From: Hyphomicrobiales bacterium
GTDB taxonomy: Bacteria > Pseudomonadota > Alphaproteobacteria > Rhizobiales > Beijerinckiaceae
Length of the DNA: 6,940 nt
Direction: 5' to 3'
Assembly: GCA_028865375.1 (NCBI GenBank)
Contig: JAGWKJ010000124.1
Span: 1-6,940 of the forward strand
Both the position numbers and the translations under genes were made by a program. This document shows positions 1-6,940 of this stretch, one piece after another. Position 1 is the stretch's first letter, and the number at the start of each line of letters is the position of its first letter. Under the pieces are notes generated by a model. It was given only the letters and a program-made list of their open reading frames with translations, searched no databases and was not told the origin of the DNA.

Positions 1-1951
<1,951 letters not shown>

Positions 1952-1968
1952 GGATCGGCTCCCTGGTC
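1952..1968 (-). promoter_or_regulatory. cbbP-cbbT junction with ribosome binding site
   Basis: The 17 bases between the cbbP stop and the cbbT ATG contain AGGGAG on the minus strand, at normal spacing to the start. This fixes the cbbT start and supports one polycistronic message. There is no room for a promoter or terminator. Confidence 0.75.
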
Positions 1969-2844
1969 TCAGGCCGCGCGGCGGCGGCGCTCGACGAGCT
2001 TGAGGATCATCGGGGTGAGGATGAGCTGCATCGCGATGTCGAGCTTGCCGCCCGGGATCACGATCGAGTTGGCGCGGCTCATCCACGAGCCCGCGATCAT
2101 CGACAGCAGGTAGGGGAAGTCGATGCCGCGCGGGCTCTTGAAGCGGATGACGACCATCGATTCGTCGGGCGTCGGGATCCAGCGCGCGATGAACGGGTTC
2201 GACGTGTCGACCGTGGGCACGCGCTGGAAGTTGATGTCCGTGTGCGCGAACTGCGGGCAGATGTAGCCGACGTAGTCGGGCATCCGGCGCAGGATCGTGT
2301 CGGTCACGGCCTCGGTCGAATAGCCGCGCGCGTCGCGGTCGCGGTGCAGCTTCTGGATCCATTCGAGGTTGATGACCGGCACGACGCCGATCTTCAGGTC
2401 GACGTGCTTGGCGATGTCGACGCCGTCGGCGACCACGGCGCCGTGGAGGCCCTCGTAGAAAAGCAGGTCCGTGCCCGGCTCGAACTCGCGCCAGGGCGTG
2501 AACGTGCCCGGAGGGGAACCGTGCTCCTCCGCCTCGCGCGCGTCGTGGACGTAGGTGCGCGTGCGCCCGCCGCCGTCCGCCGCGTAGTCGGCGAAGGTCT
2601 TCTCGAGTTCCTCGAACAGGTTGGACGCCGCGCCGAAATGGCTGAAGTGATGGTTGCCGGCCTTGCCCGCCTCCGCCATCCTGGCGCGCATCTCGACGCG
2701 GTCGAAGCGGTGGAAGGCGTCGCCCTCGATGTAGGCGGCCTTGACGCCCTCGCGGCGGAAGATCTGGTCGAAGGTCCTCTTGACCGACGTGGTGCCGGCT
2801 CCCGAGGAGCCCGTGATCGCGATGATCGGATGGCGGATCGACAA
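1969..2844 (-). CDS. cbbP: Phosphoribulokinase, TTG start
   Basis: Phosphorylates ribulose-5-phosphate with ATP to ribulose-1,5-bisphosphate, the Rubisco substrate, a step specific to the Calvin cycle. Starting at TTG 2844 gives 291 residues, the usual size for proteobacterial octameric PRK (about 290). Visible: Walker A GSSGAGTTS (12-20); IEGDAFHRF with D42, H45 and R49 at the catalytic and sugar-binding positions known from the Rhodobacter enzyme; Walker B FYEGLHGAVV with E131; NLEWIQKLHRDR with K165, R168 and D169. The C-terminal half (VPTVDTSNPFIARWIPT, GSWMSRANSIV) is also typical. The frame is open far upstream inside cbbF, but homology begins exactly at this TTG and GAGGGGG lies 5 bases before it. 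Only one cysteine is obvious, so the thioredoxin control seen in plants is unlikely; bacterial PRKs of this class are usually activated by NADH and inhibited by AMP. Confidence 0.95.
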   Translation of the reverse strand: MSIRHPIIAITGSSGAGTTSVKRTFDQIFRREGVKAAYIEGDAFHRFDRVEMRARMAEAGKAGNHHFSHFGAASNLFEELEKTFADYAADGGGRTRTYVHDAREAEEHGSPPGTFTPWREFEPGTDLLFYEGLHGAVVADGVDIAKHVDLKIGVVPVINLEWIQKLHRDRDARGYSTEAVTDTILRRMPDYVGYICPQFAHTDINFQRVPTVDTSNPFIARWIPTPDESMVVIRFKSPRGIDFPYLLSMIAGSWMSRANSIVIPGGKLDIAMQLILTPMILKLVERRRRAA

Positions 2845-2857
2845 GCTTTCCCCCTCA
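2845..2857 (-). promoter_or_regulatory. cbbF stop / cbbP ribosome binding site overlap
   Basis: On the minus strand the cbbF TGA (2857-2855) runs directly into GAGGGGG, whose first GA comes from the stop codon, followed by AAAGC and the TTG of cbbP. The Shine-Dalgarno sequence thus overlaps the preceding stop, an arrangement that favours translational coupling. It is the main evidence for the unusual TTG start. Confidence 0.7.
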
Positions 2858-3898
2858 GGCGCGCAACAGGCCGCGACGGCCGAACAAAGGCGATTCGCTT
2901 TCCGGCCTTTCGTCGTCGAGGTGGTAGCGGCGGACGCGCTCCACCTTCTCGATCGAGCCGAACACGAAGGGCAGGCGGGCGTGCAGCCCGGCCGGCTCGG
3001 CGTCGAGCGCGCGGTTCGCGCCGTCGGTCGCCGCGCCGCCGGCCTGTTCCACCAGGAACGCGATCGGGTTGGCCTCGTAGAGATGGCGCAGGCGGCCCAT
3101 GCCGTAGCCGCGCCGCTGGTCGGCCGGATAGAGGAACACGCCGCCGCGCGTGAAGATGCGATAGGCGTCGGCGACCAGCGAGGCGGTCCAACGCATGTTG
3201 AATTCGCGGCCGCGGGGGCCGTCGGCGCCGGCGATGCAATCGTCGACATAGGCCTTAACCGGGCCGAACCAGTGCCGGTAATTGGACGCGTTGATCGCGT
3301 ATTCGAACGCATCGCGCGGAATGGCGAGACGCCGGCGCACGACCTTGAAGCGGCCGTCGGCGGGGTCGAGCGCGGCGGAATGCGTGCCGTCGCCCAGCGT
3401 GAAGACGAGATGGGTCTGCGGCCCGTAGACGAAGAAGCCGGCGGCGCGCTGGCGGTTGCCCGGCACGAGGAAATCGGCGTCGCGCATTCCCGGGGTCCAG
3501 CCCGCGTCGAGCACGGAGAAGATCGTGCCGATCGACACGTTGACGTCGATGTTGGACGAGCCGTCGAGCGGGTCCATCGCCACCAGCCACTTGCCGTGGG
3601 CGTCGAGGGCGACGGGGGTCGGCTTCTCCTCCGACAGCAGCGCGCGGACGCCCGCGCCGTGCAGCGCTTCGGTGAACAGGGCGTCGGCGACGACGTCGAG
3701 CTCCTTTTGCGCGTCGCCGTCCGCGTTGGCGTCGCCGCGCGCGCGGCCGAGGTCGCCGGCGAACGGTCCGCGCGCGATCAGCGCCGCCATCGCGGCGGCC
3801 GCCTTGGCGAGATTGGCGAACAGGGGCGCCAGTTCCGCCGCGTCGGACGCGGCGACGAATTCTGCGAGCTCGGGCGGTGCGCCCTCGGTCTTGGTCAC
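2855..3898 (-). CDS. cbbF: Class I fructose-1,6-bisphosphatase, GTG start
   Basis: Hydrolyses fructose-1,6-bisphosphate (and, in many bacterial cbb enzymes, sedoheptulose-1,7-bisphosphate) in the regenerative Calvin cycle; Mg-dependent and cytosolic. It has 347 residues, normal to slightly long for class I FBPase, with an Ala-rich N-terminal stretch before the core. Visible: the metal-site pair E90-E91 in LLSEEKP, the signature MDPLDGSSNIDVNVS around D109 and D112, FFVYGPQT, the sugar-phosphate region FEYAINASNYRHW, and YEANPIAF with E275 as the expected metal ligand, ending near LPFVFGSIEKVERV. GTG at 3898 is chosen because GGGGAGG sits 5 bases upstream. It is the first gene of the leftward operon, 10 bases ahead of cbbP and divergent from cbbR. 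Only one cysteine is seen (VDDCIAG), so plant-like redox control is unlikely. The symbol fbp would fit outside this context. Confidence 0.95.
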   Translation of the reverse strand: MTKTEGAPPELAEFVAASDAAELAPLFANLAKAAAAMAALIARGPFAGDLGRARGDANADGDAQKELDVVADALFTEALHGAGVRALLSEEKPTPVALDAHGKWLVAMDPLDGSSNIDVNVSIGTIFSVLDAGWTPGMRDADFLVPGNRQRAAGFFVYGPQTHLVFTLGDGTHSAALDPADGRFKVVRRRLAIPRDAFEYAINASNYRHWFGPVKAYVDDCIAGADGPRGREFNMRWTASLVADAYRIFTRGGVFLYPADQRRGYGMGRLRHLYEANPIAFLVEQAGGAATDGANRALDAEPAGLHARLPFVFGSIEKVERVRRYHLDDERPESESPLFGRRGLLRA

Positions 3899-3903
3899 GT
3901 CGT

Positions 3904-3910
3904 CCTCCCC
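3904..3910 (-). promoter_or_regulatory. Ribosome binding site of cbbF
   Basis: GGGGAGG on the minus strand lies 5 bases before the GTG at 3898. It decides the non-ATG start of cbbF. Confidence 0.7.
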
Positions 3911-3926
3911 TGGCCGTATCGGCTCT

Positions 3927-3942
3927 TGATGGGACGATGCAG
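3927..3942. repeat. 16-bp direct repeat, copy 1
   Basis: TGATGGGACGATGCAG matches the sequence at 3997-4012 in 14 of 16 positions and in the same orientation. It lies in the presumed untranslated leader of cbbF. Function unknown. Confidence 0.6.
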
Positions 3943-3996
3943 GCTCGTCGAATTCAAGAAAAGCGAATAATTTTTGACGAGTAGTTCAATTTAATC

Positions 3997-4012
3997 TAAT
4001 GGAACGATGCAG
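3997..4012. repeat. 16-bp direct repeat, copy 2, across the cbbR start
   Basis: TAATGGAACGATGCAG repeats the element at 3927-3942 with two mismatches, exactly 70 bases away. The ATG at 4007 used as the outer cbbR start lies inside it. It may be a regulator site or a local duplication remnant. Confidence 0.6.
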
Positions 4013-5017
4013 ATGGCCGCGATCACGCTCCGCCAGATCGAAACCCTGCGCGCGATCGCCGCCGCCGGCGGCCTCGTCGGCGCCGCCAGGGCGTTGTCGA
4101 TGACGCCCGCCGCCCTTACCATGCGGTTGAAAAACTTGGAGGAATCCGTCGGCATCGCCTTGTTCGAACGTACGCCAGCGGGGCTGCGGCTCAATTCCGC
4201 CGGAACGGTCGCGCTCGAAGCGTCGGGTGCGATCGACCGCGCGCTGCGTGAATTTGTCGCGACGATGGAAGCGGTGCGCACCGGCAGCGGCGGCATGCTG
4301 TCGTTGGGCGCCGTGACGACGGCGAAATATTTCGCGCCGCGTCTCGCCGCGGCGTTCCTGCGCGAGCATCCGGGCCTCGACCTGCGGCTGCGTTTCGGCA
4401 ACCGGGCGGAGATCGCCTCGATGCTGCGCGACGCGGACGTCGACGTGGTGTTTTCGGGCCGGCCGCCCGCCGACGTGCCGGTGACGAAAGCTCGGCTCGG
4501 CCCGCATCCCTACGTGATGATCGCCGCGCCAGACCATCGCCTCGCCGGCCGCCGCCGCGTGCCGCGCCGCGAGTTGGAGGGCGAATCGTTCCTCGTGCGC
4601 GAGCCCGGCTCCGGCTCGCGGTCGCTGTTCGACTATTTCATCGGCGACACGCCGTTCCGCCTCGCGCGCATCGGCATCGACCTCGGCTCGAACGAATCGA
4701 TCAAGCAGGCGGCGATGGCGGGGCTGGGCATCGCGCTGATCTCCGGGCACACGGTCGCCGCCGAAGTCGCCGACGGCCGCCTCGCCCGCCTCGACGTCGA
4801 AGGCCTCCCGATCGTGCGGCAATGGTTCATGCTGCGTCGCGCCGACCGCGATCCGTCGCCCACCGCCAAGACCTTCCAGGCGTTCGCGGCGACGCACGCG
4901 GGGACCTTCTTGCCGCGCCTGCCGCCGATCCCGGCCGCCTCGCGGAAGCCCGGGGACGCCGATCAACCGCCATCGGGAAAGGCCCGCCGCCGGCGCTCGC
5001 TCGGGCTCTCGCCATAG
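4007..5017 (+). CDS. cbbR: LysR-type regulator of the cbb operon
   Basis: LysR-family activator expected to bind the adjacent divergent region and switch on cbbFPT when Calvin-cycle metabolites or reducing power signal autotrophic growth. It has 336 residues: N-terminal winged HTH (ITLRQIETLRAIAAAGG, helix AALTMRLKNLEE, then LFERTPAGLRLNSAG at 52-66), a linker helix, and a two-lobed effector domain. CbbR-like segments include GRPPADVPV, LGPHPYVMIAAPDHRLAG, REPGSGSRSLFDYF (198-211), GSNESIKQAAMAGLGIALIS (from 227) and GLPIVRQWF. ATG 4007 has little Shine-Dalgarno sequence; ATG 4013, with GGA 9 bases before it, is an equally good start and gives MAAITLRQ. The recognisable family sequence ends near residue 305 (TFLPRLP); the remaining 31 residues form a Pro/Arg-rich tail whose end is antisense to the neighbouring araC-type gene. 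Confidence 0.92.
   Translation: MQMAAITLRQIETLRAIAAAGGLVGAARALSMTPAALTMRLKNLEESVGIALFERTPAGLRLNSAGTVALEASGAIDRALREFVATMEAVRTGSGGMLSLGAVTTAKYFAPRLAAAFLREHPGLDLRLRFGNRAEIASMLRDADVDVVFSGRPPADVPVTKARLGPHPYVMIAAPDHRLAGRRRVPRRELEGESFLVREPGSGSRSLFDYFIGDTPFRLARIGIDLGSNESIKQAAMAGLGIALISGHTVAAEVADGRLARLDVEGLPIVRQWFMLRRADRDPSPTAKTFQAFAATHAGTFLPRLPPIPAASRKPGDADQPPSGKARRRRSLGLSP
4963..5017. other. Convergent 3' overlap of cbbR and the araC-type gene
   Basis: The last 18 or so codons of cbbR (stop TAG 5015-5017) and of the araC-type gene (stop TGA 4965-4963) occupy the same 55 bases on opposite strands. No U-tailed hairpin is visible here, so each transcript probably runs into the other gene's antisense strand before ending. 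Confidence 0.85.
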
Positions 5018-5844
5018 GCCTTGCGGAACGCCTTGGCGAAATGGTTGGCGTCGGCGAAGCCGGCCGCCGCGGCGATCCGCTTGATCGTCGCGCCGGGGTC
5101 GTCGAGCAGCGCGCCGGCCGCGCGCGCCAGCCGCTCCTCGCGCATGAAGCGGGCCGGCGACGCCCCCATCCGTTCGGCGAAGCGGCGCGAGAAATGCGCG
5201 CGCGTCATGCCCGCCACGGCCGCCAGCTCGGCGACCGAGGTCCGCCCGCCCCCGCGCAGGCGGAAGCGTTCGACCGCCCGGCCCAACGCGCCCTGGCGCC
5301 CCGTCGCCGGGGCGCCAGCGCGCTCGACGCCGTCCACCAGCGCCATCAGCGCCTCGTAGGCGATCGCCGAGGCGGCGCCGGGCGCGTCGTCGTCGCCCTC
5401 TACGATCCGCAGGCAGCTGGCCGCCAGCTTCTCGACGCTCGCCTCGCCCAGCCGCAGGACGGGACCGTTCTCCGCCACGACGGCGCGCGCGATTCGCAGC
5501 GCCTCCTGGCCGTTGACCGCGATCCAGAAGAACTCCCAGCGGCCGCCCTCCTCGACCCAATAGCGGTGGTCGTGGGGCACCGTGACGAGGAACGCGTCGC
5601 CCGCCTGCAGGCGATGGCGCGCGCCGCCGTGGCGCAGCCAGCCCGCCCCCGAGATCGTGTGCTGGAGAAGGGCGAACGGTTTGCGCCCGCGCTTCATGCC
5701 GTCCCAGGCGTAGCGGCCGCCCTCTCGCGTCTCGCAGCCCGCGTTGATCGGCATCACGTGCAGCCGCCGCCGGCCGCGCGGCAGCGACACGACGCGCATG
5801 ACGGGCGATCGCGCCCGCAACCGATCCAGCACGAACGAACCCAT
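4963..5844 (-). CDS. AraC/XylS-family regulator, probably of alpha-galactoside genes
   Basis: The 293-residue protein has the two-domain AraC plan. An N-terminal cupin-like sensor (about 29-130) includes HVMPINAGCETREGGRYAWDG, PFALLQHTISGAG, LQAGDAFLVTVPHDHRYW and WEFFWIAVNGQEALR. A C-terminal double-HTH domain (about 200-286) has a first unit VAELAAVAGMTRAHFSRRF and a second unit IKRIAAAAGFADANHFAKAF, followed by YGESPSERRRR, the usual family ending. It is divergent from the GH4 alpha-galactosidase gene with a 95-base gap, so it most likely senses an alpha-galactoside or galactose and activates that gene, as the AraC-like AgpT does in Sinorhizobium. The effector is inferred from context only. 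ATG 5844 is chosen because homology-like sequence begins soon after; no good Shine-Dalgarno is seen, and ATG at residue 16 is an alternative. The 3' end overlaps cbbR by 55 bases on the opposite strand. Confidence 0.88.
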   Translation of the reverse strand: MGSFVLDRLRARSPVMRVVSLPRGRRRLHVMPINAGCETREGGRYAWDGMKRGRKPFALLQHTISGAGWLRHGGARHRLQAGDAFLVTVPHDHRYWVEEGGRWEFFWIAVNGQEALRIARAVVAENGPVLRLGEASVEKLAASCLRIVEGDDDAPGAASAIAYEALMALVDGVERAGAPATGRQGALGRAVERFRLRGGGRTSVAELAAVAGMTRAHFSRRFAERMGASPARFMREERLARAAGALLDDPGATIKRIAAAAGFADANHFAKAFRKAYGESPSERRRRAFPDGG

Positions 5845-5939
5845 GATGGTACGAATACACCCTGTTGCGGAGGCGCGCCATGGGGCAAGGAACGCGACGC
5901 CGCCGCCGCCGGCGGCCTTTCCCGCCGGGAGACCGTTCG
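5845..5939. promoter_or_regulatory. Divergent araC-type / melA promoter region
   Basis: This 95-base gap must hold both promoters and the regulator's operator. A slightly AT-rich patch lies at 5845-5865 (GGTACGAATACACC). The perfect palindrome GCCGCCGGCGGC is at 5905-5916, but such sequences are common by chance in this base composition. No convincing -35/-10 pair or direct repeat typical of AraC sites could be picked out by eye, so the region is called from gene arrangement only. Confidence 0.45.
5927..5931 (+). promoter_or_regulatory. Ribosome binding site of the alpha-galactosidase gene
   Basis: GGGAG (in CGGGAGACC) lies 8 bases before ATG 5940 and 11 before the second ATG at 5943. The spacing favours the first. 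Confidence 0.6.
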
Positions 5940-6940
5940 ATGATGAAATCCGACCCGAAGATCGCCTTCGTCGGCGCCGGCTCCACCGTGTTCATGAAGA
6001 ACATCGTGGGCGACCTGCTGCGCCGCCCCGCGCTGTCTGGCGCGACGCTGGCGTTGATGGACATCGACGCCGGGCGGCTCGGCGAGAGCGCGGTCGTGGC
6101 GGGCAAGATCGCCGCCTCGCTCGGCGCCGCGGCGAAGGTCGAGACCACGACCGACCGCCGGCGCGCGCTCGAGGGGGCGGATTTCGTCGTCGTCGCCTTC
6201 CAGGTCGGCGGCTACGAGCCCTGCACGGTGACGGACTTCGAGATCCCCAAGCGCTACGGCCTGCGCCAGACCATCGCCGACACGCTGGGCGTCGGCGGCA
6301 TCATGCGCGCGCTGCGCACCGTGCCCGAGCTGTGGAAGGTCTGCGCCGACATGATGGAAGTCTGCCCCGGCGCGACGATGCTGCAATACGTCAACCCGAT
6401 GGCGATGAACATCTGGGCGATCGCCGCGAAATATCCGGCCATCCGCCAGGTCGGCCTGTGCCATTCCGTGCAGGGCACCGCGGCCGAACTCGCGCGCGAT
6501 CTCGACATCCCCGTCTCCGAGATCCGCTACCGGGCGGCCGGCATCAACCACATGGCGTTCTACCTCGACTTTTCGCGTCGCATGCCCGACGGCTCGCACC
6601 GCGACCTCTATCCCGACCTGCTGCGCGGCTATCGCGAGGGCAGGATCCCGAAGCCGAGCTCCTGGAACCCGCGCTGCCCCAACAAGGTACGCTACGAGAT
6701 GCTGACGCGGCTCGGCTATTTCGTCACCGAGAGCTCGGAGCATTTCGCCGAATACGTGCCCTGGTTCATCAAGGAGGGCCGCGACGACCTGATCGAGCGC
6801 TTCGGCATCCCGCTCGACGAATATCCCAAGCGTTGCGTCGAGCAGATCGCGCGCTGGAAGACGCAGGCCGAGGAATACCGAAACGCCGAGCGCATCGAGG
6901 TCGGCGAGAGCCGCGAATACGCTTCCTCGATCGTCAACTC
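5940..6940 (+). CDS. melA: GH4 alpha-galactosidase (MelA type), 3' end outside window
   Basis: NAD- and Mn-dependent glycosidase of family GH4 that hydrolyses alpha-galactosides such as melibiose, raffinose or phosphorylation-free analogues in the cytosol, using a transient oxidation of the sugar rather than direct displacement (family knowledge). Residues 1-333 are present; E. coli MelA has about 450, so roughly a quarter lies to the right. Visible: dinucleotide-binding KIAFVGAGST (7-16), FQVGGYEPCTVTDFEIPKR, QTIADTLGVGGIMRALRT with D114, YVNPMAMN with N152, the metal-ligand motif LCHSVQG with C174, and AGINHMAFYLD with N203 and H204. ESSEHFAEYVPWF and PLDEYPKRCVEQ follow. Similarity to E. 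coli MelA runs without gaps from the start MM through SREYASSIVN. It is divergent from the AraC-type regulator; transporter genes would be expected downstream, as in rhizobial aga/agp loci. agaL is an equally valid symbol. Confidence 0.94.
   Translation, partial: MMKSDPKIAFVGAGSTVFMKNIVGDLLRRPALSGATLALMDIDAGRLGESAVVAGKIAASLGAAAKVETTTDRRRALEGADFVVVAFQVGGYEPCTVTDFEIPKRYGLRQTIADTLGVGGIMRALRTVPELWKVCADMMEVCPGATMLQYVNPMAMNIWAIAAKYPAIRQVGLCHSVQGTAAELARDLDIPVSEIRYRAAGINHMAFYLDFSRRMPDGSHRDLYPDLLRGYREGRIPKPSSWNPRCPNKVRYEMLTRLGYFVTESSEHFAEYVPWFIKEGRDDLIERFGIPLDEYPKRCVEQIARWKTQAEEYRNAERIEVGESREYASSIVN

Larger units (their letters stand above)
3899..4006. promoter_or_regulatory. Divergent cbbF / cbbR control region with probable CbbR operator
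   Basis: This 108-base gap between two divergent genes must carry the operon promoter and the cbbR promoter. Bases 3951-4000 are 76 percent A/T, in sharp contrast to their surroundings. LysR-type features seen: dyad TTGA-N8-TCAA (3974-3989); imperfect 20-base dyad from TTCAATTT to ATGGAA (3985-4004, 7 of 10 pairs); TTC-N9-GAA (3953-3967). Triplets TGA (3975), TCA (3986) and TAA (3997) give two consecutive TNA-N8-TNA units, the published form of CbbR sites. For cbbR, TTGACG (3974-3979) and TCTAAT (3995-4000) make a possible -35/-10 pair with a short 15-base spacer. On the minus strand only weak TTGAAC/TTGAAT -35-like hexamers are visible for cbbF, consistent with an activator-dependent promoter. 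CbbR binding is inferred from context. Confidence 0.7.

Noticed and set aside
2845..3312. Upstream extension of the phosphoribulokinase frame inside cbbF
   Set aside because: The 156 extra codons are low-complexity and out of frame with cbbF; PRK homology begins exactly at the TTG at 2844, which has its own Shine-Dalgarno sequence.
4920..5020. Possible bidirectional terminator at the cbbR/araC convergence
   Set aside because: Only short G/C self-complementary stretches such as CCCGGG are present, with no stem followed by T or preceded by A runs.
5905..5916. Perfect palindrome GCCGCCGGCGGC upstream of melA as an operator or terminator
   Set aside because: Twelve-base G/C palindromes are frequent in this base composition, there is no T-run after it, and AraC-type regulators usually bind direct repeats.
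4822..5943. 373-codon plus-strand frame opposite the araC-type gene
   Set aside because: It is antisense to a gene with clear cupin and double-HTH motifs and has no family features of its own.
3986..6148. 720-codon minus-strand frame across cbbR, the araC-type gene and melA
   Set aside because: It crosses three well-supported genes in other frames, and its product is Arg/Ala/Gly-rich without recognisable motifs; it is a GC-driven shadow.
5754..6743. 329-codon minus-strand frame opposite melA
   Set aside because: The opposite strand matches GH4 MelA continuously, and this frame has only compositionally biased sequence.

Overview
This window of GC-rich DNA (third codon positions almost always G or C) looks like the chromosome of an alphaproteobacterium, most likely a Hyphomicrobiales-type facultative autotroph. 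That placement rests on the close resemblance of the phosphoribulokinase to the ~290-residue Rhodobacter/rhizobial type, the gene order cbbR / cbbF-cbbP-cbbT, and the pairing of an AraC-type activator with a GH4 alpha-galactosidase, an arrangement known from rhizobia. It is inference, not a database result.

Positions 1-3898 hold the leftward (minus-strand) Calvin-Benson-Bassham operon cbbF (fructose-1,6-bisphosphatase), cbbP (phosphoribulokinase) and cbbT (transketolase, missing only its last residues at the window edge). Gaps are 10 and 17 bases, each with a Shine-Dalgarno sequence, so the three are very probably co-transcribed. cbbF starts at GTG and cbbP at TTG. Rubisco and aldolase genes are not in the window and would be expected further left.

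Positions 3899-4006 are the divergent control region: an AT-rich island (38 of 50 bases A/T at 3951-4000) in otherwise GC-rich DNA, with dyads and three TNA triplets at an exact 11-base pitch, as expected for CbbR binding, plus a 16-bp imperfect direct repeat whose copies lie 70 bases apart. cbbR (LysR-type activator) is transcribed rightward from 4007 or 4013.

Positions 4963-6940 hold an unrelated catabolic module: a leftward AraC/XylS-family regulator and, divergent from it, a rightward melA-type GH4 alpha-galactosidase cut by the right edge. The 3' ends of cbbR and the araC-type gene converge and overlap by 55 bases, with no room for a terminator between them.

Together the cbb genes regenerate ribulose-1,5-bisphosphate under CbbR control, while the right-hand pair handles alpha-galactosides such as melibiose or raffinose. 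I found no RNA genes, mobile elements, CRISPR arrays or clearly new system; the points of interest are regulatory and architectural.
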